A stretch of 64,000 nt of DNA from Gammaproteobacteria bacterium (GTDB lineage Bacteria; Pseudomonadota; Gammaproteobacteria; Steroidobacterales; Woeseiaceae): NCBI GenBank assembly GCA_022600955.1, contig JAHZJK010000024.1, forward strand, positions 58,003 to 122,002. Reading direction: 5' to 3'. A program made the translations under genes and the position numbers. Shown in pieces: positions 44,780-53,896 of the stretch; the first letter of the stretch is position 1, and every line of letters starts with the position of its first letter. The notes beneath the pieces were generated by a model. The model made no database searches. It saw only the letters and a program-made list of their open reading frames with translations, and was not told where the DNA came from.

Positions 44780-45333
44780 TTCTTTGCCAACGCATCTTTG
44801 AGCCAGGCTCGGGCCAACCGTAAGTCCCGATCGATCGTACTACTGGACAAGCCAGTTACCGCTTCCATCTCGCGAAACGACAGTCCACCGAAATACTGCA
44901 GCTCAATAAGATTGGCTTTTCTCTCATCGAGTGCAGCAAGGCCTTGCAGGGCCTCCTCAAGGTTGAGCAAATCAGCTTCGGCATCTGCGCCGACATTGGC
45001 CTCGTCGAGTGTCACCTTCACAGCACCGCCACCGCGTTTCTCGGCGCGCCGCGCGTTGGCGTGATTCACCAGCAAGCGCCGCATCATGCGTGCTGCCAGT
45101 GAGTAGAAATGTGCGCGATCTTGCCAATCGACATCAACGTCGATGAGCTTGACGAAAGCCTCGTGAACCAGTGCGGTGGGCTGCAATGTGTGCCCGCTGT
45201 TCTCTGAACGGAACAATCGCTTTGCCATTCGCATGAGCTCGTCATAGACGATCGGCGTCAGCGCCGCCTCCGCGTCCTTGTCGCCAGAACTCCACTGATT
45301 TAACAGTTGCGTTATTTGGGGCGGCTGAGCCAT
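44776..45333 (-). CDS. ECF sigma factor of the TIGR02999 type
   Basis: A 185-residue extracytoplasmic-function sigma factor. Region 2 (YDELMRMAKRLFRSENSGHTLQPTALVHEAFVKL, then RAHFYSLAARMMRRLLVNHAN) and region 4 (LQGLAALDERKANLIELQYFGGLSFREMEAVTGLSSSTIDRDLRLARAWL) match the TIGR02999 group, which is typically encoded beside Ser/Thr kinases with TPR domains. It should direct RNA polymerase to a small regulon, plausibly including the giant secreted protein that is divergent from it. No anti-sigma gene is visible, so control may come from the kinase. No clear SD precedes the ATG. Confidence 0.93.
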   Translation of the reverse strand: MAQPPQITQLLNQWSSGDKDAEAALTPIVYDELMRMAKRLFRSENSGHTLQPTALVHEAFVKLIDVDVDWQDRAHFYSLAARMMRRLLVNHANARRAEKRGGGAVKVTLDEANVGADAEADLLNLEEALQGLAALDERKANLIELQYFGGLSFREMEAVTGLSSSTIDRDLRLARAWLKDALAKN

Positions 45334-45486
45334 TTGTCGATACTAGCACCAGTTTTATCGTGATTTTTGGGCAAAACCGCTAGCGCTTCAGGCTCCTCCG
45401 GGTGAAGGCATTCGTTCGTGCATTTTCGACTGGTTCTATCGATGTGCATTCGATGTGCGTTCGAACCCACACCAGGAGTAGCAGGC
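45334..45486. promoter_or_regulatory. Divergent region with 11-bp tandem repeat
   Basis: Between the sigma gene and the giant protein, TCGATGTGCAT (45439-45449) and TCGATGTGCGT (45450-45460) follow each other directly. One helical turn of spacing suggests a protein-binding site on one DNA face. AGGAG (45475-45479) is the ribosome site of the giant protein. Confidence 0.4.
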
Positions 45487-48400
45487 ATGCAGGAAATCAG
45501 ACGTCTTGGCCACAGCGCAAACCGCTGGGCGACAAACACCATGACCATCATTTGCGCCGCCGCATTTACGCTGACGGCAGGCCAGGTGGTCGCAGACTCA
45601 CCATTCGACGCAACGCCTGACGACAACCTTGCTGTTGCTGCCACCCAGGGTGCGTTAATGGGTACACATGTCGGCGGTACTATTGGCGGAGTTGCAGCGC
45701 CGAGCTACGTGGGTACCGGATTCGAAATCGCCGCACTCAGCGCGGACCTCGCACTGAAGAATACGCCGCCTGTGATGGAGTTGCCGAGCGATTTTTCCAA
45801 ATTCCCGAACGCTGCCGCAACCGGAAGCGTCACTGGCTACCAGTGCATTTACAAATTTGCTGGCACAATCCGCAAAGGCCAAGACATTACGGATGACGGA
45901 TTTCGCGGTGGTGTTGAGGAAAGCTTTGCCAGCATTTTCTACATTCCGTTTGATCCCCTCGACAAAGTGTATGCCGATCTTGGCACACCCGCGGTATACC
46001 ATCCGCAGGCTGACGTGCGTGTGCGTGCGATCAACCCTTATCTCGGCGAGTTTGCGTACCGCGACTTTGATGATGAACAGGCGCGCCTGTTGCAGAAGCG
46101 GCCTGAGTTTCCGGCCGGTCGCCATACAATTCAATGGGAAGCCAACACGTCCATGAATCTGATCATGGACTTCACACTGCCGTCGTTGTTGATACCGCTG
46201 GGAATCGCCGCGGAAACCTATGTGGGTAAGAGAATCGCCAGCTCGACGCGAGCATCGTTCATTGAGAATGCTGTTGGCACGGCTGCCGAGGCGGGTTTGA
46301 TAGCGGCCGATGTTTCCGGTGCCGCAGCGAAAACGCAGTGGTACGAGGACACGCTGTTTTTTACCGCGGCGAATCGCGGCGCGCAAACGCTCACGGTGTG
46401 GGATTCCAGTCGGCCGTATTTTCGCGACGTAGAAACGAACGCGACCAATATTCGACAACAGTCTATTGAGCTTCAGGCAACCGACTTTGGCGGCGTACGC
46501 CTTGGCCGTGTCGAAACAGCATTGCGGGAAAAGTTCGAAGCCGTCGATGATTGCGGCGAAGAATTCACGATAAGCACAGATGCGGCTTCTTCACGCCTGT
46601 TCACAATCGGTGATGGACCGCACGAGTTGGTTTGGCAGGCGCGAGAGGTCGAGGGCGGACCCTATCATCCGGACATCGCCGAGACATCGACGCAAATTCG
46701 CGAAGGCGAAAATTTCGTCACTCTCTTGACGCAGTTGATCCGTGTCGTCGACACGCAGGCGCCTCTGCTATTGGTACCCGACAGCTTTGCTCAGGAACGA
46801 ACGAGCGCCTGGAATCTTGGCGCAGAATCGTTCCCGCTCGGTCGTCCGCGGATCACGGACTTGGCCGACCCGGCACCCGGCTTCAACAATAATGCGCCAG
46901 ATATGTTGCAGGTCGGCCCTGCTGGTTCCCGTTACGAAATTCAATGGGAAGCGTTTGACAATCAAGGCAACGTTACCGTCGCACCTCCGGAGGACCCGGA
47001 TCGCTATACACAGATCGTGACCTTAAAGCCGCCAGGCATCAATCGACCCCCGACAGCGGAAATCACGAGCGCCACGGCGATAGCGTCGACGGCCGTTGAA
47101 ATTCTTCTTACCGGAACAGATACGGAGGAGCCACGGATTGGTGGCCGTTTCGATCCGCTGGCCTTCGAAATAGAGACATTGCCGCTGGCGGGCCAGTTCG
47201 AAGCACCGTTGCTGCCGTTTTTCATAGATGACTTTCGCCTTACTCCGGTTGGAGAACGCGAAGACAACGACGAGATCACGCGGGTGAGCCCACTGAAGCA
47301 TCTGGCGGATCAATTCCGACTACTTGACGCTGTAGATCGTGGCGCATTTCTTGATCTTGAAATCTGCAATGCACAACCTGGTAGCACGAGTGACACTGAG
47401 TTCGGCGGTGTAATACCAGTGGACTTCGTCTATCGACCAAGTTTTGTCTACGTCGATGATCAGAATAACTACTACTTGCGCGATCATTTCTGGGTCTGCG
47501 GCGAAGGTACAAACGGCGATTTCGACGCGGAGCCGGTGTTATCAAAATTGCCCCGCCTGTCGAAATGGAGTGATGACGGGGAGATGCTTGCGATGCGACC
47601 TCTGTATCCAACGGCGGATCCCGCGCACGACAACAGCAATCTCGATGCGACGTTCTGGCCCAGCGACCGCTTCTCTTTTGAAGAAGGGCGCGTCTGGATC
47701 GGACTGGGCAACGAACCATTTATTAATCAGGGTAACGGCGAGCCGGTGGTTCGCGACTACTTTAGCTATGACGACGACCTGGACGGACATCGCTCTCACG
47801 GGCGAACGGTACTGGAACCTCCGCTCGCGTCCTTTCTCCTGGGTATCGCAGCCGATACCTCACGCGACTTGGTCTACGAGTTGTATCCGTCGGGGTTGCC
47901 GCGTAGCAATACCGTCCGCCGCCGGGATACGTTGCGCGTCAGCCGTTTTCGCGACGACATGCAGGTCGGCGATCCGCGCGAAGAAATCGGCACCTTCTTG
48001 TTCGGCAGTCGTGCGGCTATGACGGGAAGAGACGTGAAAGTAGACAGTGAAGGCAATGTTTACATAGTGGATTGGCAGAACCATCGTGTTCACAAGATTG
48101 CGCCGACGGTGCTGGATGAGAATGGCGAATGGCAACTTGGCGAATACATCGGTTGGATGGGGCGCTGCAGCCAGAACAACCTGAATGATGATGGCGTGCC
48201 ATACAGCGCATGCGACGAGGCCAATGAAGTGTCTTATGGCTATGCCTGCGACGATTTGAAGTGCCAGGGCTATGCAGGCGGGGGGCCGTTCCCGCCGCCG
48301 CCCGCACTGTCTGGCGATCAGCCGGGACAGTTCGAGACCCCGAACAGTATCGCAATCGGGCCCGGCGATATTCTCTACGTTGCCGATACCGGAAACTCTC

Positions 48401-51400
48401 GCGTGCAACGATTCGGCCCTGACGGCACTTTCGCTGGCGAGGTGACGTCTGAAGGGACTGGCGTCAATCAAGGTGATGAGCCTGAATTCATCATCGGCAA
48501 TATGGGGCAACCAGAACAGATCTCGGTGAACGCCACATCTTTCTACGTCATGGAAGAAGATCCGGACAACGGCGATTACTTCGTGCACTCATTCAAGACG
48601 ACGCCGTTCTACGATATTACGCACGACACTGAGAGTTCGAGTGCAAAGATCAAGTACGTTTCAAACTTCGACTTCTTGCCGCAGGATGTATTTAGCTTCT
48701 ACGTCGATGACGGCATAGTACGCAGCCCGGCCGCGACAGTTACAGTCGACATTACGCGCGCATTCAATGCGCCTGAACGTCTGCGCGCACAATGCTATCC
48801 GGACTTTTCGCTTGATATCGATATTCCCTGCGCACTGGACGAAGATCGATTTATCTACGTTCGCTTGAGCGCCTACGATCCAGATGGCTTCATCAGTACA
48901 GGTGGCCAGGACACGCTCAGCTTCAACATTGAGGAAGAGCCCGCTCACGGCGTTTTTCAGTTGATAGCGGATGCGAGTACCGATAACGCGGCTGTCTATC
49001 GCTATGTGCCGGAGAAACACTTCAACGGTGTTGATACAGTGCGTTTTAGAGCATTCGACGGCAACGCAAGCTCCGAGGATGATGCCAGCTTACAATTTAC
49101 GGTGAATCCTTTGCCCGATCCCGTGACGATCGAGTTTGCCGACGATCTGCGGGCCGCGCGAGGCTTTCCGTCGATTATCAGCGCCGAGTTTAGCGATGTC
49201 GACGAAGACCCGGACTTGCAGGCGTCGCTGGTCAGCTTCGATTGGGGCGACGGTACGGTCGCAAGCTCCAATGACTGGACGGGCTCTGGACACGAAGACC
49301 TAAATGGTCGGGAGATCAGTCCACAGATTGACTACGGTCGTGGCATGGGCGTGCTGATCGGCAGCCACAATTACGGCGGGTCGGCGACCGACCGTTACAC
49401 CGTTACCGCCATCATGGACTCCGCGCCGGAAGAAGACCTCTGGAGCGTGCAGGTTTCCGCTGACGTTGAGATTGTTGACGTAACAGTTGTCGGTGTGGGT
49501 TCGCGGCAGCCACTGGACAATGTTGCACCCGATGTCCCTTTCTCGCTGACGTTGACCGTTGAAAACTTCGCGCCGACCAATTGGTCAGGACTCACTGCGG
49601 ACAATGTAGAAATTGCCTTCGACGTACCGGCAGGATTGATCGTATCGACGACGACGGACCTGCGTTGTACTGGTACGGATCGAGTTCGGTGTTCACTCGG
49701 CAGCTTGGCACCCGACGAAGCGACAGACGTCACGTTGGGTGGTTTAGTAACGTTGCAGGCCGCTCGCTCGCAACCCCACTACGACCTGCTGGTCGATATT
49801 GTCGACGCGGGCCCGAAGCTGAGCGATAGCAATACCGCCAACATCAGTATTTCGATTGCCGATAGCGACGCTGACGGCACGATTGATGCCGACGATGCCT
49901 ATCCCGACGATTCTCGATGGCAGTCAGATACCGATAATGATGGGCTTGCAGATCGCTGGGAGAATGACAATGGCTTCGATCCGATGGTGGCCGATGATAC
50001 CGGGTCGGACGATGACGGTGATGGATACACGCTGCTCGAGGAGTTCGAAAATGGCAGTTTTCCGAACCTTGCCGAGCGCGAAGCGAGTGTTCGCGGCGAA
50101 ATACTGGAGTCCCCCGATAACGATGTCGAAGATCTCTTCGGGCTTGCAATGGCAGGTGGTGATCTGAATCAGGATGGCTATGCGGATCTCGTTGTCGGGA
50201 GTAGAGCTTATGACACTGACGGCGCCGTCTTCATCGCTTATGGCAGCGATGACGGTATTAACTCAACGTTGCAGACGCTGCGCCCGGATGTAGGTGTTAG
50301 TCAGTTCGGACGCACGATTGCCGTTGGCGACTGGGACGACAATGGCTATCCAGATATCGCCATTGCCAGTGGCGATGCGGTGGCGATCCACTTCAACAAC
50401 GGACAGATTCTACAACTGCGCGATCAAACGCTGACGCTATCATCGACGGGTACGGTAGTGGCGCTACGCCTGCTAAGCGGCGACCTCGACGATGACGGCG
50501 TAGACGATCTTATTGTCAATACATTGGACGATGGCAATGTAACGTGGCTGGACATGTATCTGTCGAGCAACGGCGGATTGGATGTTGCGCCCCAGGTGGT
50601 CGCACTTTCAGGTGTCAACTATGGAGCTATGACATTGGGTGATGTTGATGGCGATGGATTGACCGATCTGTTGATGGGTGCTGCCAGTAGCGACTTTGTT
50701 AGCGGCTATTTGGGTGCCAGTAACGATTGGAGTGCCACATCCGGCCTCCTGGAGTCTTTCACGATATCGGCGCCATTGGGCCAGGACAACTTCGGGTTTT
50801 CTATTGCCAGTGGTTTAGATGTTAGCGGCGATGATGTCGACGACCTGGTTGTTGGCTCCGCCAGAAGCGGCGGGTTCGTGAACCTTTACAGCAGCGAAAG
50901 TGACTACTGGACTAACAATGGCGCGCCGCCGCAGCAGATAATCTCGGGCGCGCCTTCAGGTACCGGCGATGCGTTCGGTGACCAACTCGGTGCATCGCTT
51001 GTCTTAGGGCACCTCGATACAGATGATTTTGCCGACCTGGTCGTCGGTGGCAACCGCGCGGGAGCGACGGATGAGGGACAGATCCGAATTCTGCACGGTA
51101 GCGCAGCCGGTTTTGTAGACGAGCAGATCGAAGTTGGGACAAGCGCTTACGATCTGCTCGGTCACTACGTCGTCATTCCCGGTGACATTGATGGGAACGG
51201 CATAGACGATGTAGCCGGCGGCGCATCGGATGCCACGACCCCGCAAAACCCGAGTCCGGATGGCGGCTATGTTGAACTGTTCTACCATTCATTCGAGCTG
51301 CAAACTGGCGCGCAGGATTCCGACAGCGATGGTGTCGATGACGACGTCGACAACTGCCCTGCCGATGCCAACACGAATCAGTCCGACATCGACAGTGACG

Positions 51401-53592
51401 ACGCCGGCGATGCTTGCGATGTGGATATCGACGGCGACGGTTTCGACAATGCTGCGGACAATTGCCCCCTTGACGCATCTCTCGATCAGACGGACAGCGA
51501 CAACGATCTCGATGGCGACATTTGCGATTCGGACGATGACAACGACGGCGTCGCCGACATCGACGACGCATTCCCGCTGAATCCCGATTACAGCGCCGAC
51601 ACGGATGGTGATGGTCTTCCCGACGCCTATGAAACCGCAAATGGTCTGGATGCCAATGACGGGTCCGATGCGGCTGGTGACCTCGATGGTGACGGTCGTA
51701 GCAATCTCGAGGAGTTTGAGCAGGGCGGAGATATCAGTCGTGATGATGTCGCACCGACACTGGTGGCGCCCGCCAATCTTGTTATCGACGCAACGGGATA
51801 CCGAACTCCGGTCGAACTGGGTGACGCGGTTGCCAATGACGCATTGGATGGGTCGCTAGACGCGGTAGTTGATGATTCAGGCCCTTATCGACCGGGGCGC
51901 TATGTCTTGACGTGGAGCGCCACTGATGCAGCGGGCAACAGCGCGACCGAGACACAGATTGTCGACGTCCTGCCGCTGGCCGACTTTGGCGTGCGCACAG
52001 CCGAGGTACCTGAAGGAGAGGCCGTGATGGTCGATGTTGTACTCAATGGCATCGCACCCGAGTACCCGGTGCTTGTAGATCTGACCGTAGCTGGATCGGC
52101 GTTGCAAGGCGATGACTACAGTCTTACCGCAACATCGATCCTTATTGCGGACGGTGTTCGAGGTGCTGTCCGAATAGAAACCATCGGCGACGCGATCGCG
52201 GACGATCAGGAAGAGATTGTTCTGTCGTTCGCCACAATTCAGGGCGCTGTTGGCGGCGGCATTCGTGAACGCATAATTCGAATCGTGGAAGGAAACATTC
52301 TTCCTGTCGTGGATATCGCCGTGATGCAGAACGGCCAGTTGCGCACGGACATCGTGCCCGCCGACGGGGTGGTTCAGCTTGAAGCAATCGTCGATGACCC
52401 TAACGACGCCGATACGCATGTGTTCGACTGGAGCGGATCCGACAATGCGCTCGTGCCGTCGGAAGGGTTCATTAGCAATACCTTCACTTTCAATGCGAGC
52501 GGGCTGTCGGCAGGTCTGTATCGGGCTGAGGTGGTTGTTGCCGACGACGGTGATCCTGCTCAGCTACAAACGGTTGAGCGTCGGGTGCGTGTTTTGGCAG
52601 CGGCGCCGCTACTGGATGTCACAAGCGATACCGATGGTGACGGACGCAGTGACCAGGATGAAGGTTACGGCGACGCGGACCTCGACGGAGTGCCCGATTG
52701 GCAAGACGCGAACGACGCAGACCTTTTGCTAACGGCGCGCGTGGGCGAATCAAACTACCTGCAAACAGACTCGGGTCTCTTGCTAACGCTGGGTTCAACG
52801 GCCATGGCGTCAGGGAGCGATGCAACAGTGTCCCTGGCTGAAATAGAGCTTTACGGCAGCAACGGAGGCCCCGCGTTGTTGGCGTCCGATCCGAACTACA
52901 GCTACTTGACCAACTCGCTGGACTTCGAAATTAGTCAATTGCCGCAGAACGGAGACAGCGCACGTATCGTATTGCCATTGGGCGGTACGATTCCGGCCAG
53001 CGCCAGCTACCGAAAATACTTTGCGGATATTGGCTGGGCGTCATTCGTTGAGGACTCAATCGACAGCATAGCCTCCGCGCCGGGAACGCCAGACTCATGT
53101 CCCGCGCCCGGTAATGATCAGTATGTCGCCGGACTGACTGAGGGCGATCGCTGTGTTCAGTTGACTGTTCGCGATGGTGGGCCCAATGATTCCGATGGCG
53201 TTGCCAATCGTGTTATCCAAGATCCGGGCGGCGTCGCGATGCAAACGCTGGTCGCGATGGTTTCGCTGCAGCCGCTAAACTTGCCCGATGTGACAGTCAG
53301 CGCAGGGAATGCGGACGTCGCAATGCTGAGTTTTCGCCTCAATAGCAATAGCGGCAGCACGCGTCTGGGCTCGATAACACTGCAGGCGTCCGGCAGCGGC
53401 AACGATGCGATTGACGTAAAGAACATAACGCTGTGGGCGGACCTTGACGGGAGCGGCAGCGTTACGAGCGGCGACGTTGAGCTTGGTGTTGGACAATACT
53501 CTACCGACAACGGATCTCTTGTTCTTACAGCCACGACAGATTTCAGCATTCCGTCGGGCGATAGCGACTATTTGGTGACTTATGACTACTAG
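45487..53592 (+). CDS. Giant secreted calcium-binding/repeat protein
   Basis: The ORF track starts at 45418; AGGAG eight bases before the ATG at 45487 fixes a 2701-residue protein with a signal sequence (MTIICAAAFTLTAGQVVA). Domains in rough order: a unique N-terminal part; NHL-type beta-propeller units near 848 (DVKVDSEGNVYIVDWQNHRVHKI) and 951; cadherin-like parts near 1060; a dockerin-like Asp-rich unit near 1456; FG-GAP repeats about 1550-1911 (GDLNQDGYADLVVGSRAYD); thrombospondin-3 Ca-binding repeats about 1941-2078 (DSDGVDDDVDNCP); HYR near 2086; Calx-beta near 2170; and a choice-of-anchor-U-like domain about 2415-2590. The end shows no LPXTG-like or PEP-CTERM tail. Probably a surface adhesin or matrix protein. 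The next ORF begins inside its last codons. Confidence 0.88.
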   Translation: MQEIRRLGHSANRWATNTMTIICAAAFTLTAGQVVADSPFDATPDDNLAVAATQGALMGTHVGGTIGGVAAPSYVGTGFEIAALSADLALKNTPPVMELPSDFSKFPNAAATGSVTGYQCIYKFAGTIRKGQDITDDGFRGGVEESFASIFYIPFDPLDKVYADLGTPAVYHPQADVRVRAINPYLGEFAYRDFDDEQARLLQKRPEFPAGRHTIQWEANTSMNLIMDFTLPSLLIPLGIAAETYVGKRIASSTRASFIENAVGTAAEAGLIAADVSGAAAKTQWYEDTLFFTAANRGAQTLTVWDSSRPYFRDVETNATNIRQQSIELQATDFGGVRLGRVETALREKFEAVDDCGEEFTISTDAASSRLFTIGDGPHELVWQAREVEGGPYHPDIAETSTQIREGENFVTLLTQLIRVVDTQAPLLLVPDSFAQERTSAWNLGAESFPLGRPRITDLADPAPGFNNNAPDMLQVGPAGSRYEIQWEAFDNQGNVTVAPPEDPDRYTQIVTLKPPGINRPPTAEITSATAIASTAVEILLTGTDTEEPRIGGRFDPLAFEIETLPLAGQFEAPLLPFFIDDFRLTPVGEREDNDEITRVSPLKHLADQFRLLDAVDRGAFLDLEICNAQPGSTSDTEFGGVIPVDFVYRPSFVYVDDQNNYYLRDHFWVCGEGTNGDFDAEPVLSKLPRLSKWSDDGEMLAMRPLYPTADPAHDNSNLDATFWPSDRFSFEEGRVWIGLGNEPFINQGNGEPVVRDYFSYDDDLDGHRSHGRTVLEPPLASFLLGIAADTSRDLVYELYPSGLPRSNTVRRRDTLRVSRFRDDMQVGDPREEIGTFLFGSRAAMTGRDVKVDSEGNVYIVDWQNHRVHKIAPTVLDENGEWQLGEYIGWMGRCSQNNLNDDGVPYSACDEANEVSYGYACDDLKCQGYAGGGPFPPPPALSGDQPGQFETPNSIAIGPGDILYVADTGNSRVQRFGPDGTFAGEVTSEGTGVNQGDEPEFIIGNMGQPEQISVNATSFYVMEEDPDNGDYFVHSFKTTPFYDITHDTESSSAKIKYVSNFDFLPQDVFSFYVDDGIVRSPAATVTVDITRAFNAPERLRAQCYPDFSLDIDIPCALDEDRFIYVRLSAYDPDGFISTGGQDTLSFNIEEEPAHGVFQLIADASTDNAAVYRYVPEKHFNGVDTVRFRAFDGNASSEDDASLQFTVNPLPDPVTIEFADDLRAARGFPSIISAEFSDVDEDPDLQASLVSFDWGDGTVASSNDWTGSGHEDLNGREISPQIDYGRGMGVLIGSHNYGGSATDRYTVTAIMDSAPEEDLWSVQVSADVEIVDVTVVGVGSRQPLDNVAPDVPFSLTLTVENFAPTNWSGLTADNVEIAFDVPAGLIVSTTTDLRCTGTDRVRCSLGSLAPDEATDVTLGGLVTLQAARSQPHYDLLVDIVDAGPKLSDSNTANISISIADSDADGTIDADDAYPDDSRWQSDTDNDGLADRWENDNGFDPMVADDTGSDDDGDGYTLLEEFENGSFPNLAEREASVRGEILESPDNDVEDLFGLAMAGGDLNQDGYADLVVGSRAYDTDGAVFIAYGSDDGINSTLQTLRPDVGVSQFGRTIAVGDWDDNGYPDIAIASGDAVAIHFNNGQILQLRDQTLTLSSTGTVVALRLLSGDLDDDGVDDLIVNTLDDGNVTWLDMYLSSNGGLDVAPQVVALSGVNYGAMTLGDVDGDGLTDLLMGAASSDFVSGYLGASNDWSATSGLLESFTISAPLGQDNFGFSIASGLDVSGDDVDDLVVGSARSGGFVNLYSSESDYWTNNGAPPQQIISGAPSGTGDAFGDQLGASLVLGHLDTDDFADLVVGGNRAGATDEGQIRILHGSAAGFVDEQIEVGTSAYDLLGHYVVIPGDIDGNGIDDVAGGASDATTPQNPSPDGGYVELFYHSFELQTGAQDSDSDGVDDDVDNCPADANTNQSDIDSDDAGDACDVDIDGDGFDNAADNCPLDASLDQTDSDNDLDGDICDSDDDNDGVADIDDAFPLNPDYSADTDGDGLPDAYETANGLDANDGSDAAGDLDGDGRSNLEEFEQGGDISRDDVAPTLVAPANLVIDATGYRTPVELGDAVANDALDGSLDAVVDDSGPYRPGRYVLTWSATDAAGNSATETQIVDVLPLADFGVRTAEVPEGEAVMVDVVLNGIAPEYPVLVDLTVAGSALQGDDYSLTATSILIADGVRGAVRIETIGDAIADDQEEIVLSFATIQGAVGGGIRERIIRIVEGNILPVVDIAVMQNGQLRTDIVPADGVVQLEAIVDDPNDADTHVFDWSGSDNALVPSEGFISNTFTFNASGLSAGLYRAEVVVADDGDPAQLQTVERRVRVLAAAPLLDVTSDTDGDGRSDQDEGYGDADLDGVPDWQDANDADLLLTARVGESNYLQTDSGLLLTLGSTAMASGSDATVSLAEIELYGSNGGPALLASDPNYSYLTNSLDFEISQLPQNGDSARIVLPLGGTIPASASYRKYFADIGWASFVEDSIDSIASAPGTPDSCPAPGNDQYVAGLTEGDRCVQLTVRDGGPNDSDGVANRVIQDPGGVAMQTLVAMVSLQPLNLPDVTVSAGNADVAMLSFRLNSNSGSTRLGSITLQASGSGNDAIDVKNITLWADLDGSGSVTSGDVELGVGQYSTDNGSLVLTATTDFSIPSGDSDYLVTYDY

Positions 53593-53842
53593 TATTAAAA
53601 CAACGCGCAGCGGTGGTGACTCAGGCTTCCGCGCCCTTATTGCTCTATCAACGGTGATGTTCGTTGCTGCTTGCGGCGGTGGCGGGGGAGGTGAGACCCA
53701 GCCGCCATCACCCCCGCCGCCCCCTGCCGCGAAGACTTTCCAGACCTCATTAGATGAGGTGATCGCGATTGATCGCAGCGACGGTTCCACGGTGCAGGTA
53801 AGTGGCAGTGGTTTTAGCGGGGCAACGGCGACGATGCCATAG
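53582..53842 (+). CDS. Short poly-Gly lipoprotein, possibly truncated
   Basis: An 86-residue ORF overlapping the end of the giant gene by 11 bases. ALIALSTVMFVAACGGGGGG is a lipoprotein signal with the lipobox VAAC and the Gly-run that marks many Gram-negative lipoproteins, followed by a Pro-rich linker (QPPSPPPPPAAK) and only ~35 more residues (FQTSLDEVIAIDRSDGSTVQVSG). Lipoproteins with this head normally carry a large C-terminal domain, so the gene may be a remnant. It could serve as a membrane anchor partner of the upstream protein. Family not recognised. Confidence 0.5.
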   Translation: MTTSIKTTRSGGDSGFRALIALSTVMFVAACGGGGGGETQPPSPPPPPAAKTFQTSLDEVIAIDRSDGSTVQVSGSGFSGATATMP

Positions 53843-53856
53843 TTGGTGCGAAACAA

Positions 53857-53885
53857 AGACCGCCCCACAAACGGGGACGGTCCTT
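53857..53885. terminator. Bidirectional terminator between convergent genes
   Basis: ACCGCCCC faces GGGGACGGT around the loop ACAAAC, with one bulged base. It lies in the 54-base gap between the lipoprotein ORF and the convergent protease gene, where a shared terminator is expected. The flanking T content is modest. Confidence 0.5.
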
Positions 53886-53896
53886 GTTCACTCTCT

